A stretch of 64,000 nucleotides of DNA from Streptomyces sp. A2-16. Lineage in GTDB: Bacteria > Actinomycetota > Actinomycetes > Streptomycetales > Streptomycetaceae. The stretch spans positions 4,464,001-4,528,000 of the forward strand of contig NZ_CP063808.1 in the NCBI RefSeq assembly GCF_018128905.1. Reading direction: 5' to 3'. The position numbers and the translations under genes are program-made. Below, piece after piece: positions 1-9,165 of this stretch; position 1 is the stretch's first letter; each line of letters opens with the position of its first letter. Below the pieces are notes generated by a model. That model searched no databases, had not been told where the DNA came from, and saw nothing but the letters and a program-made list of their open reading frames with translations.

Positions 1-1
1 G

Positions 2-2827
2 CAACAGCTGGCCCGGCAGGTGTTCGTACGGCTGACCGCCCTCGGCGACGGCACGGAGGACACCCGGCGCCCGGCCCGCCTGGAGGAACTGGACGGGCTG
101 GCGGGGAAGGGGCCGGAAACGGGGGAGGGGGAGGGGGTCGGTGCCGGCGGTGACCTCAACGGCGAGATCCGTGCCGTACTCGACCTCGCCGCCGGCGCCC
201 GCCTCCTCACCCTCGACCGCGAGCGCGTCGAACTCGCCCACGAGGCGCTGATCCGATGCTGGCCCCGACTGCACCGCTGGCTGACAGAGGACCGCGAGGC
301 CACCCGCACCGCACGCCGCCTCACCGACGCAGCCCAGGCCTGGGAGGCGCTGGGCCGCGAACCCGGAGCCCTGTACCGGGGCACCGCTCTCTCCCTCGCC
401 GCCGGGCTCGACCGTACGACGATGTCCGTACCGGAGCGAGAGTTCCTGGACGCCGGTCTGGCCGCCCGGGCGGCGGAACACGCGGCGGTGCGGCGCCGGG
501 CCCGGTTCCGGCGCCTCGGCGTGGGGCTGCTGAGCGTCCTGCTCGTGCTGACCACGACCACGGCGGCCCTCGCCGTACGGGCCCAGCGGGCGGCCGACCA
601 GCAGCGCGACGTCGTCGGCTCCCAGCGCGCGGCGGAACGGGCGGCGGCACTGCGCGGCGTCAACCCGGCCCTGGCCGCCCAACTCAGCCTGGCCGCGTAC
701 AAGTTGTCACCCACCCCGGAGGCGCGCGGCAGCGTCCTCAGCACCTTCGCCACGCCGTACGCCACCCAGCTGACCGGCCAGTCCGGCGCCATCACGGCGG
801 TGGCGTTCGGAGCCGACGGCCGCGTCCTGGTCACCGGCGACGCCGACCGCACGGTGCGATTGCGCCGGGTACCGGACCCGCACCGCCCGGACGGGCCGGT
901 CACGCTGGGCCGCCTCGGCGGCTCCGTACGCACGGTCGCCGTCAGCCCCGACGCGCGGCTGCTGGCCGCCGGGGGCGAGGACGGAACGGTGGGCGTATGG
1001 GACATCGGCGACGCCCGCCGCCCCCGGCTCGCGGCACGGCTGCCGGGCGGCGACGGTCCGGTGGCCGGCGTGGGATTCGGCTTCGGAGTCGGCCCTGCCG
1101 CACGTACTCTCGCGATCGTCGCCCGCGCGGGCATCCGGGTGTGGCAGCTGACGAACCCCCACAGCCCCCGCGGCCTCGCCACGCTGGACGCGGGCACGGA
1201 CATCACGGCGACCGCGTTCCACGGCAACGGCCGCACGCTGGCCACGGGGCACGGCGACGGGGCGATACGGCTCTGGGAACTGACGGAGTCGGGCGAGCGA
1301 CTGCGCCGACTGTCGACGGTGCCGGGGCAGGCGGGGCAGGTAGACCAGGCGGGGCAGGCGGGCTTGGTCGACCAGGTCAGCCGACCAGACCCCACCGGGG
1401 CTACAGACCCCACCGCCCCCGCCACCCCCACCGCCCACTCCGGCCAGGTCAACGCCATGGCGTTCGCCCCCGGTGGGCGCCAACTCGCCACCGGCGGAGC
1501 CGACTTCACCGTGCGACTCTGGGACGTGGGTCGGCCCGACCGGCCCCGTCGGACGCAGACGCTCGCCACGCACACCGATGCCGTCAACGCCGTCGCCTTC
1601 AGCGCGGACGGGCGTCGGCTCGCCACCGGGGGTACCGATGGCACCGTACGCCGGTGGGACGTGGACGGTGACGGTTCCGTGCGGGAGGCGGCCGTGCTCA
1701 CCGGGCACACCGGCAGTGTGCGGGCGCTGGCCTTCGGGCCCCGGGGGCGCACGCTGGCCAGCGGCAGCGAGGACCAGAGCACCCGGCTCTGGGATCTCCC
1801 CGGGCCAGCCCTCGCCGGCCACACCAGCTCGCTCTACTCCGTCGCCTTCAGCCCCGACGGCCGTACCCTCGCCACCGCCAGCTACGACAGCACCGTGCGC
1901 CTGTGGGACCTCGCCGACCGGGACCGGCCGCGCCAACTCCCGCCGCTCACCGGCCACACCGGGCCCGTAAACTCCGTCGCCTTCAGCCCCGACGGCCGCA
2001 CCCTGGCCAGCGCCAGCGCCGACGGCACGCTGCGGCTGCGGGACGTGGGGAAGGGGCCGCGGTTGCTGCGTACCGTTCCCGCACGCATCGGGCACGTCAA
2101 CACGCTCGCGTTCAGCCCCGACGGGCGCATCCTCGTCACCGGCGGCGAGCAGGGCGCCGTACGCCTCTGGAGCACGACCGATGTCAGCGAGCCACGCCTG
2201 CTGTCCGCCCTGCCGGGGAGCAGTGCCGTGGACTCCGTCACGTTCGCGCCCGACGGCCGTACCCTCGCCGTGGCCAGCCGGAACCACAAGGCCACGCTCT
2301 GGGACGTCACCGGCCCGCGCCGCCCCGTCCGGCTGTCCGTCCTCACCGGGCACACCGGCGCCGTGAAGTCCGTCGACTTCGCGCCCGACGGCCGCACCCT
2401 GGCCACCGGCAGCGAGGACCGCACCGTACGCCTCTGGAACCTCACCGACCTCCGCCACCCCCTCGCCCGCGACCGCCTCACCGGCTACACCGACGGCGTC
2501 ATGTCCGTCGCCTTCGCCCCCGACGGCCGTACCCTGGCCGCTGCGAGCGCCGACAGGAAGGTGCGGCTGTACGGGCTGACAGGCGGCGGTGAGGCCCGGG
2601 AGCCGGTGCTGCTGACCGGCCACACCAAACCGGTCGACACCGTCGCCTTCAGCCCCGACGGCCGCACCCTCGCCACCGGCAGCGAGGACTGGACCGCCCT
2701 CCTCTGGGACCCCGACATCGACCGCGTCGCCGAACGGATCTGCGCCACCGCCCACCCGACGATCACCCGCGCCGAATGGCGCCAGTACTTCCCGCAGTGG
2801 AAGTACCGGCCCCCATGCGGCAGTTGA
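2..2827 (+). CDS. nSTAND/WD40 repeat protein, 3' part (5' end outside window)
   Basis: The reading frame is open from base 2, so this is the C-terminal ~940 residues of a longer protein. The first ~130 residues look like the end of a STAND-type NTPase module (ELAHEALIRCWPRLHRWL is typical of Streptomyces nSTAND proteins). A single membrane segment follows (GVGLLSVLLVLTTTTAALAV, near base 530), then a helical stretch and about 14 WD40 repeats with recurring FSPDGRTLA and VRLWD signatures that should fold into two propellers. The end, RAEWRQYFPQW..RPPC, is the usual C-terminus of this family. Such proteins are thought to be signal-sensing switches. A low-complexity Gly/Gln/Asp/Pro/Thr insert (bases ~1320-1440) separates two repeats. 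The NTPase core is not visible, so activity cannot be judged. Confidence 0.9.
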   Translation, partial: QQLARQVFVRLTALGDGTEDTRRPARLEELDGLAGKGPETGEGEGVGAGGDLNGEIRAVLDLAAGARLLTLDRERVELAHEALIRCWPRLHRWLTEDREATRTARRLTDAAQAWEALGREPGALYRGTALSLAAGLDRTTMSVPEREFLDAGLAARAAEHAAVRRRARFRRLGVGLLSVLLVLTTTTAALAVRAQRAADQQRDVVGSQRAAERAAALRGVNPALAAQLSLAAYKLSPTPEARGSVLSTFATPYATQLTGQSGAITAVAFGADGRVLVTGDADRTVRLRRVPDPHRPDGPVTLGRLGGSVRTVAVSPDARLLAAGGEDGTVGVWDIGDARRPRLAARLPGGDGPVAGVGFGFGVGPAARTLAIVARAGIRVWQLTNPHSPRGLATLDAGTDITATAFHGNGRTLATGHGDGAIRLWELTESGERLRRLSTVPGQAGQVDQAGQAGLVDQVSRPDPTGATDPTAPATPTAHSGQVNAMAFAPGGRQLATGGADFTVRLWDVGRPDRPRRTQTLATHTDAVNAVAFSADGRRLATGGTDGTVRRWDVDGDGSVREAAVLTGHTGSVRALAFGPRGRTLASGSEDQSTRLWDLPGPALAGHTSSLYSVAFSPDGRTLATASYDSTVRLWDLADRDRPRQLPPLTGHTGPVNSVAFSPDGRTLASASADGTLRLRDVGKGPRLLRTVPARIGHVNTLAFSPDGRILVTGGEQGAVRLWSTTDVSEPRLLSALPGSSAVDSVTFAPDGRTLAVASRNHKATLWDVTGPRRPVRLSVLTGHTGAVKSVDFAPDGRTLATGSEDRTVRLWNLTDLRHPLARDRLTGYTDGVMSVAFAPDGRTLAAASADRKVRLYGLTGGGEAREPVLLTGHTKPVDTVAFSPDGRTLATGSEDWTALLWDPDIDRVAERICATAHPTITRAEWRQYFPQWKYRPPCGS

Positions 2828-3985
2828 CGACACCCTCATTTGCGGCACGTCGGGTCCCCGGCGGGAGCCTGCCCGAGGCCAGGTACGCGTTCACCGTGCC
2901 GTCCACGCAGGCGTCGCCGTACACGCCGTACACCCCATGGGCGATCACCCCGTCCAGGGTGAGCAGCCGGGAACCCGTCAGCAGGCGGTGCATCGCGCGG
3001 CTGCCCCGGTATGTGGTCGCCGTGTCGCCGGTCGCGGAGACGATCAGCGCGGACGAGGCGTTGGCGATCCGGGTCGGGGACTCGCGCGGGGATCGGGCCA
3101 GAAGGCGCACGGGGAGATGTTGTTCGTCAGCGGGCCGAAGAGGGGGTGGCGGGCGCGGCCGCGTTCGATGTCGCGCCAGTACGCCTCCGGGTCGCGCGGG
3201 GCCGCCGCGTCGCCGCACAGGATCGCGGCGGCCGGGCTGCCGTAGTGTGAACTGGCGGCGTCCAGCACGAACCGCAGGCTCCCCTCCAATTCCGGAGTCG
3301 GCGCGACGGCGATCCGCCGCGCCGCCTTCTCCAGCACCGCCACCGAGCGCGCGAACGCGGCCCGGCCCGCGGCGCGGTCGGTGCCGACACCGTTCCAGAA
3401 GAGATACGGCACCAGATGCTCGTCGATGTCGTACGAGCCGACGCGCAACGCCCGCTCCGACGCCGCCCCGACGATCCGGTGGACGGTCGCGAGCACGGCG
3501 TCCCGGCTCGCCCCGAGCCCGTACTCCCGGTCCCGGGCCGCCGTCCAGGACGCCCATGCGCCCAACGCCCGCTCCACCACAGGCTCGTTGCCCACCCACG
3601 GCCTCGGATTACAGCGGCGCGGATCACCGGCGCTGTAGAGGACCACCCGGTCGGTGCGCCCCGGGAACAACTGCGTGTACACGGCGCCGAGATACGCGCC
3701 GTAGGAGTACCCGAGGTAGGAGATCCGGCGCTCGCCCAGCACCGCGCGGACGACGTCCATGTCCCGGGCGGTGTTGCGGGTCGTCACGTACGGCAGTACG
3801 TCACCGTGGCGGCGTACGCACCCTGCGGCCAGCTCCCGCTGGACGGCGACCTGGTGGTCGAACGCGGCCCGGCCGGTCCCGGCGGAACGGATCCAGATAC
3901 CGGTCGGCCAGCCGCAGTCGATCGGCGTACTGCGCCCCACGAACCGCGGATCGATCCCGACCAGGTCGTACCGGGCAGCCGCCGT
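2763..3985 (-). pseudogene. TAP-like alpha/beta hydrolase, 5'-truncated and frameshifted
   Basis: From about 3985 the minus strand reads RYDLVGIDPRFVGRSTPIDC and the nucleophile elbow GYSYGAYLG, as in secreted S33/TAP-type peptidase-like hydrolases of Streptomyces. The N-terminal ~100 residues and signal peptide are missing, because the frame runs in directly from a transposase. A second lesion lies near 3075-3095: after FWPDP the frame shifts (two bases too many or one too few in a CGCGCG tract), and the C-terminal domain continues in another frame (SALIVSATGDTATTYRGS, then AHGVYG with the likely catalytic His) to a stop at 2763. The tail overlaps the convergent WD40 gene by 65 bp. Two independent lesions make it a pseudogene; a sequencing error could explain only the frameshift. 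Confidence 0.85.
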
Positions 3986-5113
3986 CCTCAACTTGACGGT
4001 GCTGAAGGTGGATTCGATCGGGTTCGTCGTTCTGAGGTGGACCCAGTGTTCGGCGGGAAAGTCGTAGAACGCCAGGAGTTCATCGGCCTCGTCGGTGACC
4101 TTCTTCACCGCCTTGGGCCACTTCGCGCCGTAGGCGCGATCGAAGTCCTTGACGGCCTTCTCGGCGTGGTCGCGGTCTTCGGCGTTGTAGATCTCCTGCA
4201 GTGCCTTCTTCGCTCCGGGCTGGGCCGACTTCGGCAGGGCGTTGACGACGTTCCGCGTTTTGTGAACCCAGCACCTTTGATGCCTGGCCTGCGGAAACAC
4301 CTCTGTGAGAGCCCGCCACAGGCCCATCGCGCCGTCACCGACCACGAGCTCGGGGGCCCGCATGCCGCGCCGCCGGCAGTCACGTAGCAGGTCGGCCCAG
4401 GACTCGGTGGACTCGCGCAGTCCTTCGGCGAGCGCGATGAGTTCCTTGCGGCCGTCGGTGCGCACTCCCATGAGGACCAGGACGCAGGAGCGGGCCTGGC
4501 CGAGGCGGATCTTGGGGTGGACGCCGTCGGCCCACACGTAGACGTAGTCGAATTCCGACAGGTCGCGGGCTTGGAAGACGGCGTGGTCATCGCTCCATTG
4601 CTTGGTCAGCCGGGTCACGGTGGCCGGCGAAAGCCCGGCCGAGCTGCCGAGGAACTGCTCCATGGCGGGCACGAAGTCGCCGGAGGACAGTCCGTGCAGG
4701 TAGAGGAGGGGAAGGACCTCGCTGATCTTCGGGGACTTCCGGCACCAGGGGGCCAGGATCTTCGACGAGAACCGCTCGCGCTCGCCCGTGGCAGTGTCGA
4801 CGCGCTTGTCGTTCACGCGCGGCGCCTTCACCGGGACCGGGCCTGCGGCCGTGGTCACAGTGCGCTCACGGTGGTGACCGTTGCGGACCACCAGCCGGCG
4901 ACCGGCTTCGTCACGCTGGTCGGCCAACTCGGCTATGTACTGGTTGACTTCGGCCTCCAGGGCCGCGGCGAGCATCCGCCGGGCGCCCTCGCGGACGATG
5001 TCGTCCATCAGGAAGCCGGTCTCGGTGGTTCCGTCGTTGTTGACTACGCTGAGCACAGGCGCGCCCGACCCGCGCGCCAACGCGGGCATACTCGATGACC
5101 AGAAGTCGATCAC
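3986..5113 (-). pseudogene. IS256-family transposase, 3'-truncated and fused to hydrolase
   Basis: About 370 residues of a mutator/IS256-type DDE transposase. It shows VVNNDGTTETGFLMDDIVRE near the start, VRNGHHRERTV, the first catalytic Asp region (DYVYVWADGVHPKIRLG), VVGDGAMGLWRAL, the CWVHKTRNV block and the Glu-containing NPIESTFSTVKLRT block. The family normally runs another ~45 residues; here it stops right after KLRT and passes in frame into hydrolase sequence. The start is uncertain: ATG at 5113 or 5089, or a GTG just before LSVVNN. I found no clear terminal inverted repeats. A deletion starting inside the IS would remove both its 3' end and the hydrolase 5' end. The chimeric ORF (3044-5113) is open, but each part lacks essential sequence. 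Confidence 0.85.
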
Positions 5114-5198
5114 TCGGGAAGGTACGCCCTCCGCGTTCCGCGAGGCACCCTTACCGAGGCCGATCCACAGGTCTTGAGCATTGCTCGTCCCAGGCTTG

Positions 5199-5211
5199 GT
5201 ACCACTGGTAC
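5199..5211. promoter_or_regulatory. 13-bp palindrome upstream of the TIGR03086 gene
   Basis: GTACCA-C-TGGTAC is a perfect inverted repeat with a one-base centre, about 70 bp before the start at 5280 and preceded by TTGGTA. It could be an operator for the downstream gene. No regulator gene is adjacent, so the role is a guess. Confidence 0.3.
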
Positions 5212-5279
5212 AGATAGTCCTACGTGTTGGTTCTCCTGGTCGTCACGGGCCCGGAGTGGACGCATGGGGGGCTTTTTCG

Positions 5280-5885
5280 ATGAGCGATGGCGTGATCTCC
5301 AGCGGTTGGGACGTCCTGGACGCCTCCCACGAAGCGCTGCGTACGACGGTGGACGCCGTCCCCGCGGACGGCTGGCACCTGCCGACGCCGTGCGAGAACT
5401 GGAGTGTCGCCCAGGTCTTCCAGCACGCGGTGGGCGACCAGATCGGCTTCGCCGCCGCGCTGACCGGTGAGCCCGGCCCCGATTTCAACCCGTTCGACCC
5501 GTCGGGCGACATGGAGGGGGCGGACCCGGCGGCGTTCCTGGAGGATGCCCTGGACCGGGCGGCGAAGGCGTGGGCGGGGGCCGACCGGGATGCCGCCGAG
5601 GTGCCCGTGCCGGTGCCGCCGCACCGGTTGTCCCCGTGGTCCGGCTCGGCAGCGTGCGGGCTGGACGCGGCGGTCCACGCCTGGGACATCGCCCGCGCGA
5701 CGGGCGGGCCGTCACCGCTCACGCCCGATCTGGCCCGCCCCCTGCTCAAGGTCGCCAGGGAGATCGTCGAGCCGCTCCGCGCATACGGCGCGTACGCCGC
5801 CGCCCTGGCCCCGGAGCCGGGCGACGACGACGTGGCGCTCCTGCTGCGCTACCTCGGCCGGAACCCTCGGTGGAGCGCCTCGTAG
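5280..5885 (+). CDS. TIGR03086-like DinB/mycothiol-maleylpyruvate isomerase-fold protein
   Basis: 201 residues. The N-terminal half is a four-helix bundle with LPTPCENWSVAQVFQHAVGD, the hallmark of the DinB/MDMPI superfamily; the His in that stretch is the usual metal-ligand position. A second block, LDAAVHAWDIARATG, carries the other conserved His. Members are commonly thiol-dependent enzymes using mycothiol, but the substrate of this subgroup is unknown. I chose the ATG at 5280 because a G-run lies a suitable distance upstream; an in-frame ATG at 5262 is possible. The gene follows the IS remnant and appears monocistronic. Confidence 0.85.
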   Translation: MSDGVISSGWDVLDASHEALRTTVDAVPADGWHLPTPCENWSVAQVFQHAVGDQIGFAAALTGEPGPDFNPFDPSGDMEGADPAAFLEDALDRAAKAWAGADRDAAEVPVPVPPHRLSPWSGSAACGLDAAVHAWDIARATGGPSPLTPDLARPLLKVAREIVEPLRAYGAYAAALAPEPGDDDVALLLRYLGRNPRWSAS

Positions 5886-5945
5886 GGGTGGAGGGGGCGT
5901 ACCGTCTGGTTCTCGCCTGCCGGGAAGCGCGAAACGGGCCGCAAC

Positions 5946-6482
5946 TCACGCATCGCCTCTCGGCGCCTGAATTGCGTCGATCACGCTGTCCACCACCTCG
6001 GTCACCGGCTTCGATGCATCGATGATCGTCGCGCCGAGGCTGTCGTAGAGCGCTCGCATCCGAGGGTTCCACTTCAGGGCAGCTGCAAGCTCTTCGGGAT
6101 GTCGACCGAATGTGTTCGTGGTGCGGGTCGCGAGCCGGTGGCGGAGGGTGTCCTCGTCGATCACCAGGCACACGAGGGCATCGAAAAGATCGCGGACGTC
6201 GTCCTCGTTCTCCGCCGACCCGCACAAGAACGCGATTCGGAGACGAGACTCCTCGGCGAGGGCCTCAACACGCTCACGGACGATCGTCCACCCGTAGTGG
6301 TCGAGCCAGCCCTCGGGAACGGGATCGGGGGGATCCAGCACGACCTCGCCCGTGGCCCGGTCGATCCAGCGACAGAAGCCGTCCTCGTCGGCGTCGAGCG
6401 CCACGTGACCACGCGCCCGCAACACCCCGCAGACCGTGGACTTGCCCGTCCCTGAATTGCCCGTCACCCACACCACCGTCAC
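5946..6482 (-). CDS. P-loop nucleotide kinase-like protein
   Basis: About 178 residues of the small AAA/kinase P-loop class. The Walker A motif TGNSGTGKST lies right at the N-terminus, followed by a short HVALDADEDGF segment resembling the substrate-binding Asp of shikimate or adenylylsulfate kinases. LCGSAENEDDVRDLFDALVCL resembles the Walker B and lid region, and DEDTLRHRLATRT is an arginine-rich lid. It probably phosphorylates a small molecule; the substrate is unknown. I prefer GTG at 6482, which puts the P-loop at the usual distance from the N-terminus, but ATG at 6524 adds 14 residues and cannot be excluded since neither has a strong ribosome site. It converges on the TIGR03086 gene. 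Confidence 0.75.
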   Translation of the reverse strand: MTVVWVTGNSGTGKSTVCGVLRARGHVALDADEDGFCRWIDRATGEVVLDPPDPVPEGWLDHYGWTIVRERVEALAEESRLRIAFLCGSAENEDDVRDLFDALVCLVIDEDTLRHRLATRTTNTFGRHPEELAAALKWNPRMRALYDSLGATIIDASKPVTEVVDSVIDAIQAPRGDA

Positions 6483-6715
6483 GCCGCCAGCGTAGACACG
6501 GCCACCTCGCGTCGGCGACGCCATTGACGCGATCAGGAAAGGTGTGCAGCTTCAAACGCATGACCGCTCCGGCACAGTCGCCGGACGGCCGAAGCCCCAG
6601 CCCAGCTGCCAACGTCGGTGGCAGCCGCCCCGACATGCGGGGCGGCGACCTTCATGTCCTGCGGTCTCGGCGCGATGCCGGCCCGCCAGTCACGCATACC
6701 GGTGACGCGTACGGG

Positions 6716-7486
6716 TCATGCGAACGGGTCGAAGGGGATTTCGCCCGGCTTCGCCTTGTTGAGCGTGTCGTTGAACTTGGAGTCCTGGAGCGGGAGGTTG
6801 GCGTTGCCCCAGTCCGAGCCGTTCAGGAGGGTGCGCAGGTTGGGTGCGAGGTTGTCCCAGGTGAGCAGGTTCTCCTGGTGCCAGGCGCCGGTGTCGTTCT
6901 CCGCCGTCTCGCCCCACTTGGCGAAGCGGAAGGCGTGGGTGCTGGCGCCGTCCTTGTGGTAGACCGCCATGACCCGCTGGCCGCTCATCGGAACATCGGC
7001 GATCGGGTGCGTGCTGAAGCCCCCGTGCCGGGAGGCGGACAGGTACGACGGCGTGTCCGCCCCCTGCTCGACCCATACGACCATGCACTCCCAGTCGTGG
7101 CGGTGGCCGATGCCCGGAGAGGCCTCGTCCTTCTCGAAGTAGCTGGCGTAGATGATGCCGCACCAGCCGTTGTTGCACTTGGCTCGCGAGTAGGTGTTGG
7201 CGTGGTCGAGGTGACCACCGCGGCACTGGCCGGTGACGGGGCCGGTCGGCTTCAGGCCGCCGTTGAGGTTCCCGTTCGCGTCGATGGCGGCGGCCGGGTA
7301 GCAGGAGTCCGTGTCGTAGTCGTACACGGGCTCGAAGTGCTGCTGGAAGGCGGTGGCGTTCTCGGGCAGGTTCTGCAGCACGCCGGCGGAGGCGCTGCCG
7401 GTCAAGGTGACGGCGAGAGCGGCGCCGCTACCCGTGACGGCGGCGAATCTGACAAGCCGCAACGTTCTGCTGGTGGTTCGAGGCAT
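6716..7486 (-). CDS. secreted NPP1-family (necrosis-inducing-like) protein
   Basis: 256 residues with a signal peptide (basic MPRTTSRTLRLVR, hydrophobic AAVTGSGAALAVTLTG, cleavage after SASA). The mature protein carries the family signature GHRHDWE at residues 127-133, whose His, Asp and Glu coordinate a divalent metal in known NLPs, plus Cys pairs around SCYP and KCNNGWC. NPP1 proteins are best known from plant-associated microbes, where some bind plasma-membrane sphingolipids; many bacterial members have no demonstrated activity. The ATG at 7486 is chosen for its GGAGA ribosome site and a normal signal peptide. It stands alone, near two secreted lectin-bearing proteins. Confidence 0.92.
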   Translation of the reverse strand: MPRTTSRTLRLVRFAAVTGSGAALAVTLTGSASAGVLQNLPENATAFQQHFEPVYDYDTDSCYPAAAIDANGNLNGGLKPTGPVTGQCRGGHLDHANTYSRAKCNNGWCGIIYASYFEKDEASPGIGHRHDWECMVVWVEQGADTPSYLSASRHGGFSTHPIADVPMSGQRVMAVYHKDGASTHAFRFAKWGETAENDTGAWHQENLLTWDNLAPNLRTLLNGSDWGNANLPLQDSKFNDTLNKAKPGEIPFDPFA

Positions 7487-7673
7487 GGGGGGTCTCCGTG
7501 GCGACGTGATGATCGCGGACATGACATCCGGCGTGTGCAGACAGAGACTGGCAAGCCGAGAGACTGATGGAAGGGCTTTCCGTCAAACTGGTGGCGGTAT
7601 TTTGCCGAACTGATCGACGCCCGTCGGGCGTCCGGTGCCCGCTTGCCCGCTGACGGTGCGGACGGTCAACCGG

Positions 7674-7707
7674 CATGCCCGCGTGCGATGTCACGCGCGC
7701 GGGCATG
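7674..7707. terminator. hairpin downstream of the ThuA-lectin gene
   Basis: CATGCCCGCG at 7674-7683 pairs perfectly with CGCGGGCATG at 7698-7707 across a 14-base loop. It lies about 80 bp past the stop of the minus-strand gene at 7787 and upstream of the NPP1 gene. There is no U tract, which is normal for Streptomyces terminators. Confidence 0.5.
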
Positions 7708-7786
7708 GGTTGCGGCCGGGTGGAGTCGAGTTGGCTTCACCACCTGGGCGTGGTGACCCAAGGGGGCGGTGACACCGCGCAGTGGC

Positions 7787-9085
7787 TCAGGACTGCGCGG
7801 TGAGCTGGAAGGCCTGGGTGGCCGATCCGTCGCAGGTCCGCTGGGTGAGCTGGACGCTGTTCGTCGTCGGTGCGGCGGCCGTCAGACACTTGCCGCTGTG
7901 CCGGGCGACGAAGTGATAGCGCCCGCTCGTCTCACGCACCGGCTGCCACTGCTGATTCGTGCCGCCGGAGTAGGCCCACAGCTGCAACGGCGCGTTGTCC
8001 GCTGTCGAGCGGTCGGTCACGTCGATCACCTGCGCGGGGTTGCCGCGGGCGGTGATCTGCATGTACCCGCTGTCCGTGCTCCGGAACTGGTACTGCTGCG
8101 CTGTCGTGCCGTTGCAGGCGTACTGCTGGATCGCTGTCCCGTTCGCGGTGCTTGCCGAACGGGCGTCCACACATGTGCCGTTGCCGCCGTTCTGCACGCT
8201 GTACCAGGCGGTCTCGGAGATCTGGTCGCCGGTCGGCGGAGTCGTGGTTCCGCCCCCGCCCAGCCACTTGAGCCCGTCCAGCAGGAATCGGTTCTGGGCC
8301 GCGCTCGCGAACGTCGACGAGAGCCGCGTGTTGGTCGTGTAGTTCATCGCGTTGTGGCCGAAGTTCGCATACAGCATCCGGTACTTCGTGTTGGTCCACA
8401 GGATCGGGTAATAGCCGCTGTACCAGGACTGGTTGGGGTCCGTGCCGACCGGGAAGCTGCTCGGGTCGATCGATGCCAGGATCTTGATGTCCGGGTTCTG
8501 CCGCAGATCCCTGGACCAGCTGTACCACTCGCTGACCGACGAGGTGAACGTGGCCGGCAGGTTCACGGTGGCCGGGCTCGTACGGTCCTCCACCTTCAGG
8601 GTCACCGCGGTCGGCCCCCAGGTGTTGGACGCGAAGTTGCCCGAGCCGAGGAACGTGTTGTGGTACCACGACCAGCTCGCCGCGTCGGTCGTGAACGCGG
8701 AGACGTGGAAGCCCATGAAGCCGCCCCCGCCGCGCATGTACGCCTCGAAACCCGCGCGTTGGGCGGACGTCTGCGGCAGATCATCGAGGAACAGGACGAC
8801 TTGATAGGCGTTGACCCCGCCGTTGGCGAGCAGGTCCCAGTTGGTGCTGGCCGTGTAGGTGAAGCCGTTGGCGGCCGCCTGCTGCGGGAACCAGACGTTC
8901 GCCTCCTTGTCGAAGTCGATGTGCGCCGCGTCGTAGGTGCCGCTGTAGAGGGCGAGGACCTTGAACGGGGCTGCGGTGGTACTCGCCTGTGCGACGGGCG
9001 GTACGGCCGCGAGGCCCAGCAGCGTGGCCAGCAGGAGCAGGATCCGCAGGAGTGCGCGGGTGGGGCCGGATCTGATGGTGCTCAT
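7787..9085 (-). CDS. secreted ThuA-like domain protein with ricin B lectin domain
   Basis: 432 residues. Signal peptide: TRALLRILLLLATLLGLAA with cleavage after AQA. Residues ~40-270 form a ThuA-like, glutamine-amidotransferase-fold domain (FKVLALYSG, AYMRGGGGFMGFHVSAF, YPILWTNTKYRMLYANFGHN). After a Gly/Thr/Pro linker (GGGGTTTPPTG), residues ~285-430 are a ricin-type beta-trefoil with repeats ending in QQYQF, NQQWQP and TQAFQL. ThuA domains are linked to sugar (trehalose) utilisation and the trefoil binds glycans, so a role on extracellular polysaccharide is inferred; no catalytic activity can be assigned. It ends about 80 bp before a hairpin. Confidence 0.88.
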   Translation of the reverse strand: MSTIRSGPTRALLRILLLLATLLGLAAVPPVAQASTTAAPFKVLALYSGTYDAAHIDFDKEANVWFPQQAAANGFTYTASTNWDLLANGGVNAYQVVLFLDDLPQTSAQRAGFEAYMRGGGGFMGFHVSAFTTDAASWSWYHNTFLGSGNFASNTWGPTAVTLKVEDRTSPATVNLPATFTSSVSEWYSWSRDLRQNPDIKILASIDPSSFPVGTDPNQSWYSGYYPILWTNTKYRMLYANFGHNAMNYTTNTRLSSTFASAAQNRFLLDGLKWLGGGGTTTPPTGDQISETAWYSVQNGGNGTCVDARSASTANGTAIQQYACNGTTAQQYQFRSTDSGYMQITARGNPAQVIDVTDRSTADNAPLQLWAYSGGTNQQWQPVRETSGRYHFVARHSGKCLTAAAPTTNSVQLTQRTCDGSATQAFQLTAQS

Positions 9086-9165
9086 CTTCTGGTCGATCCC
9101 TTCCGTGTGGTCTACGGGTGGTCACTCCGGTAGGCGGTAGCCCCCGGGCGAGAGCGCTTTCGACG

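Noticed and set aside
707..2848. 713-residue open frame antisense to the WD40 gene
   Set aside because: GC-rich codon bias makes opposite strands open; the protein is Gly/Arg/Ala low-complexity, while the sense frame has clear WD40 repeats.
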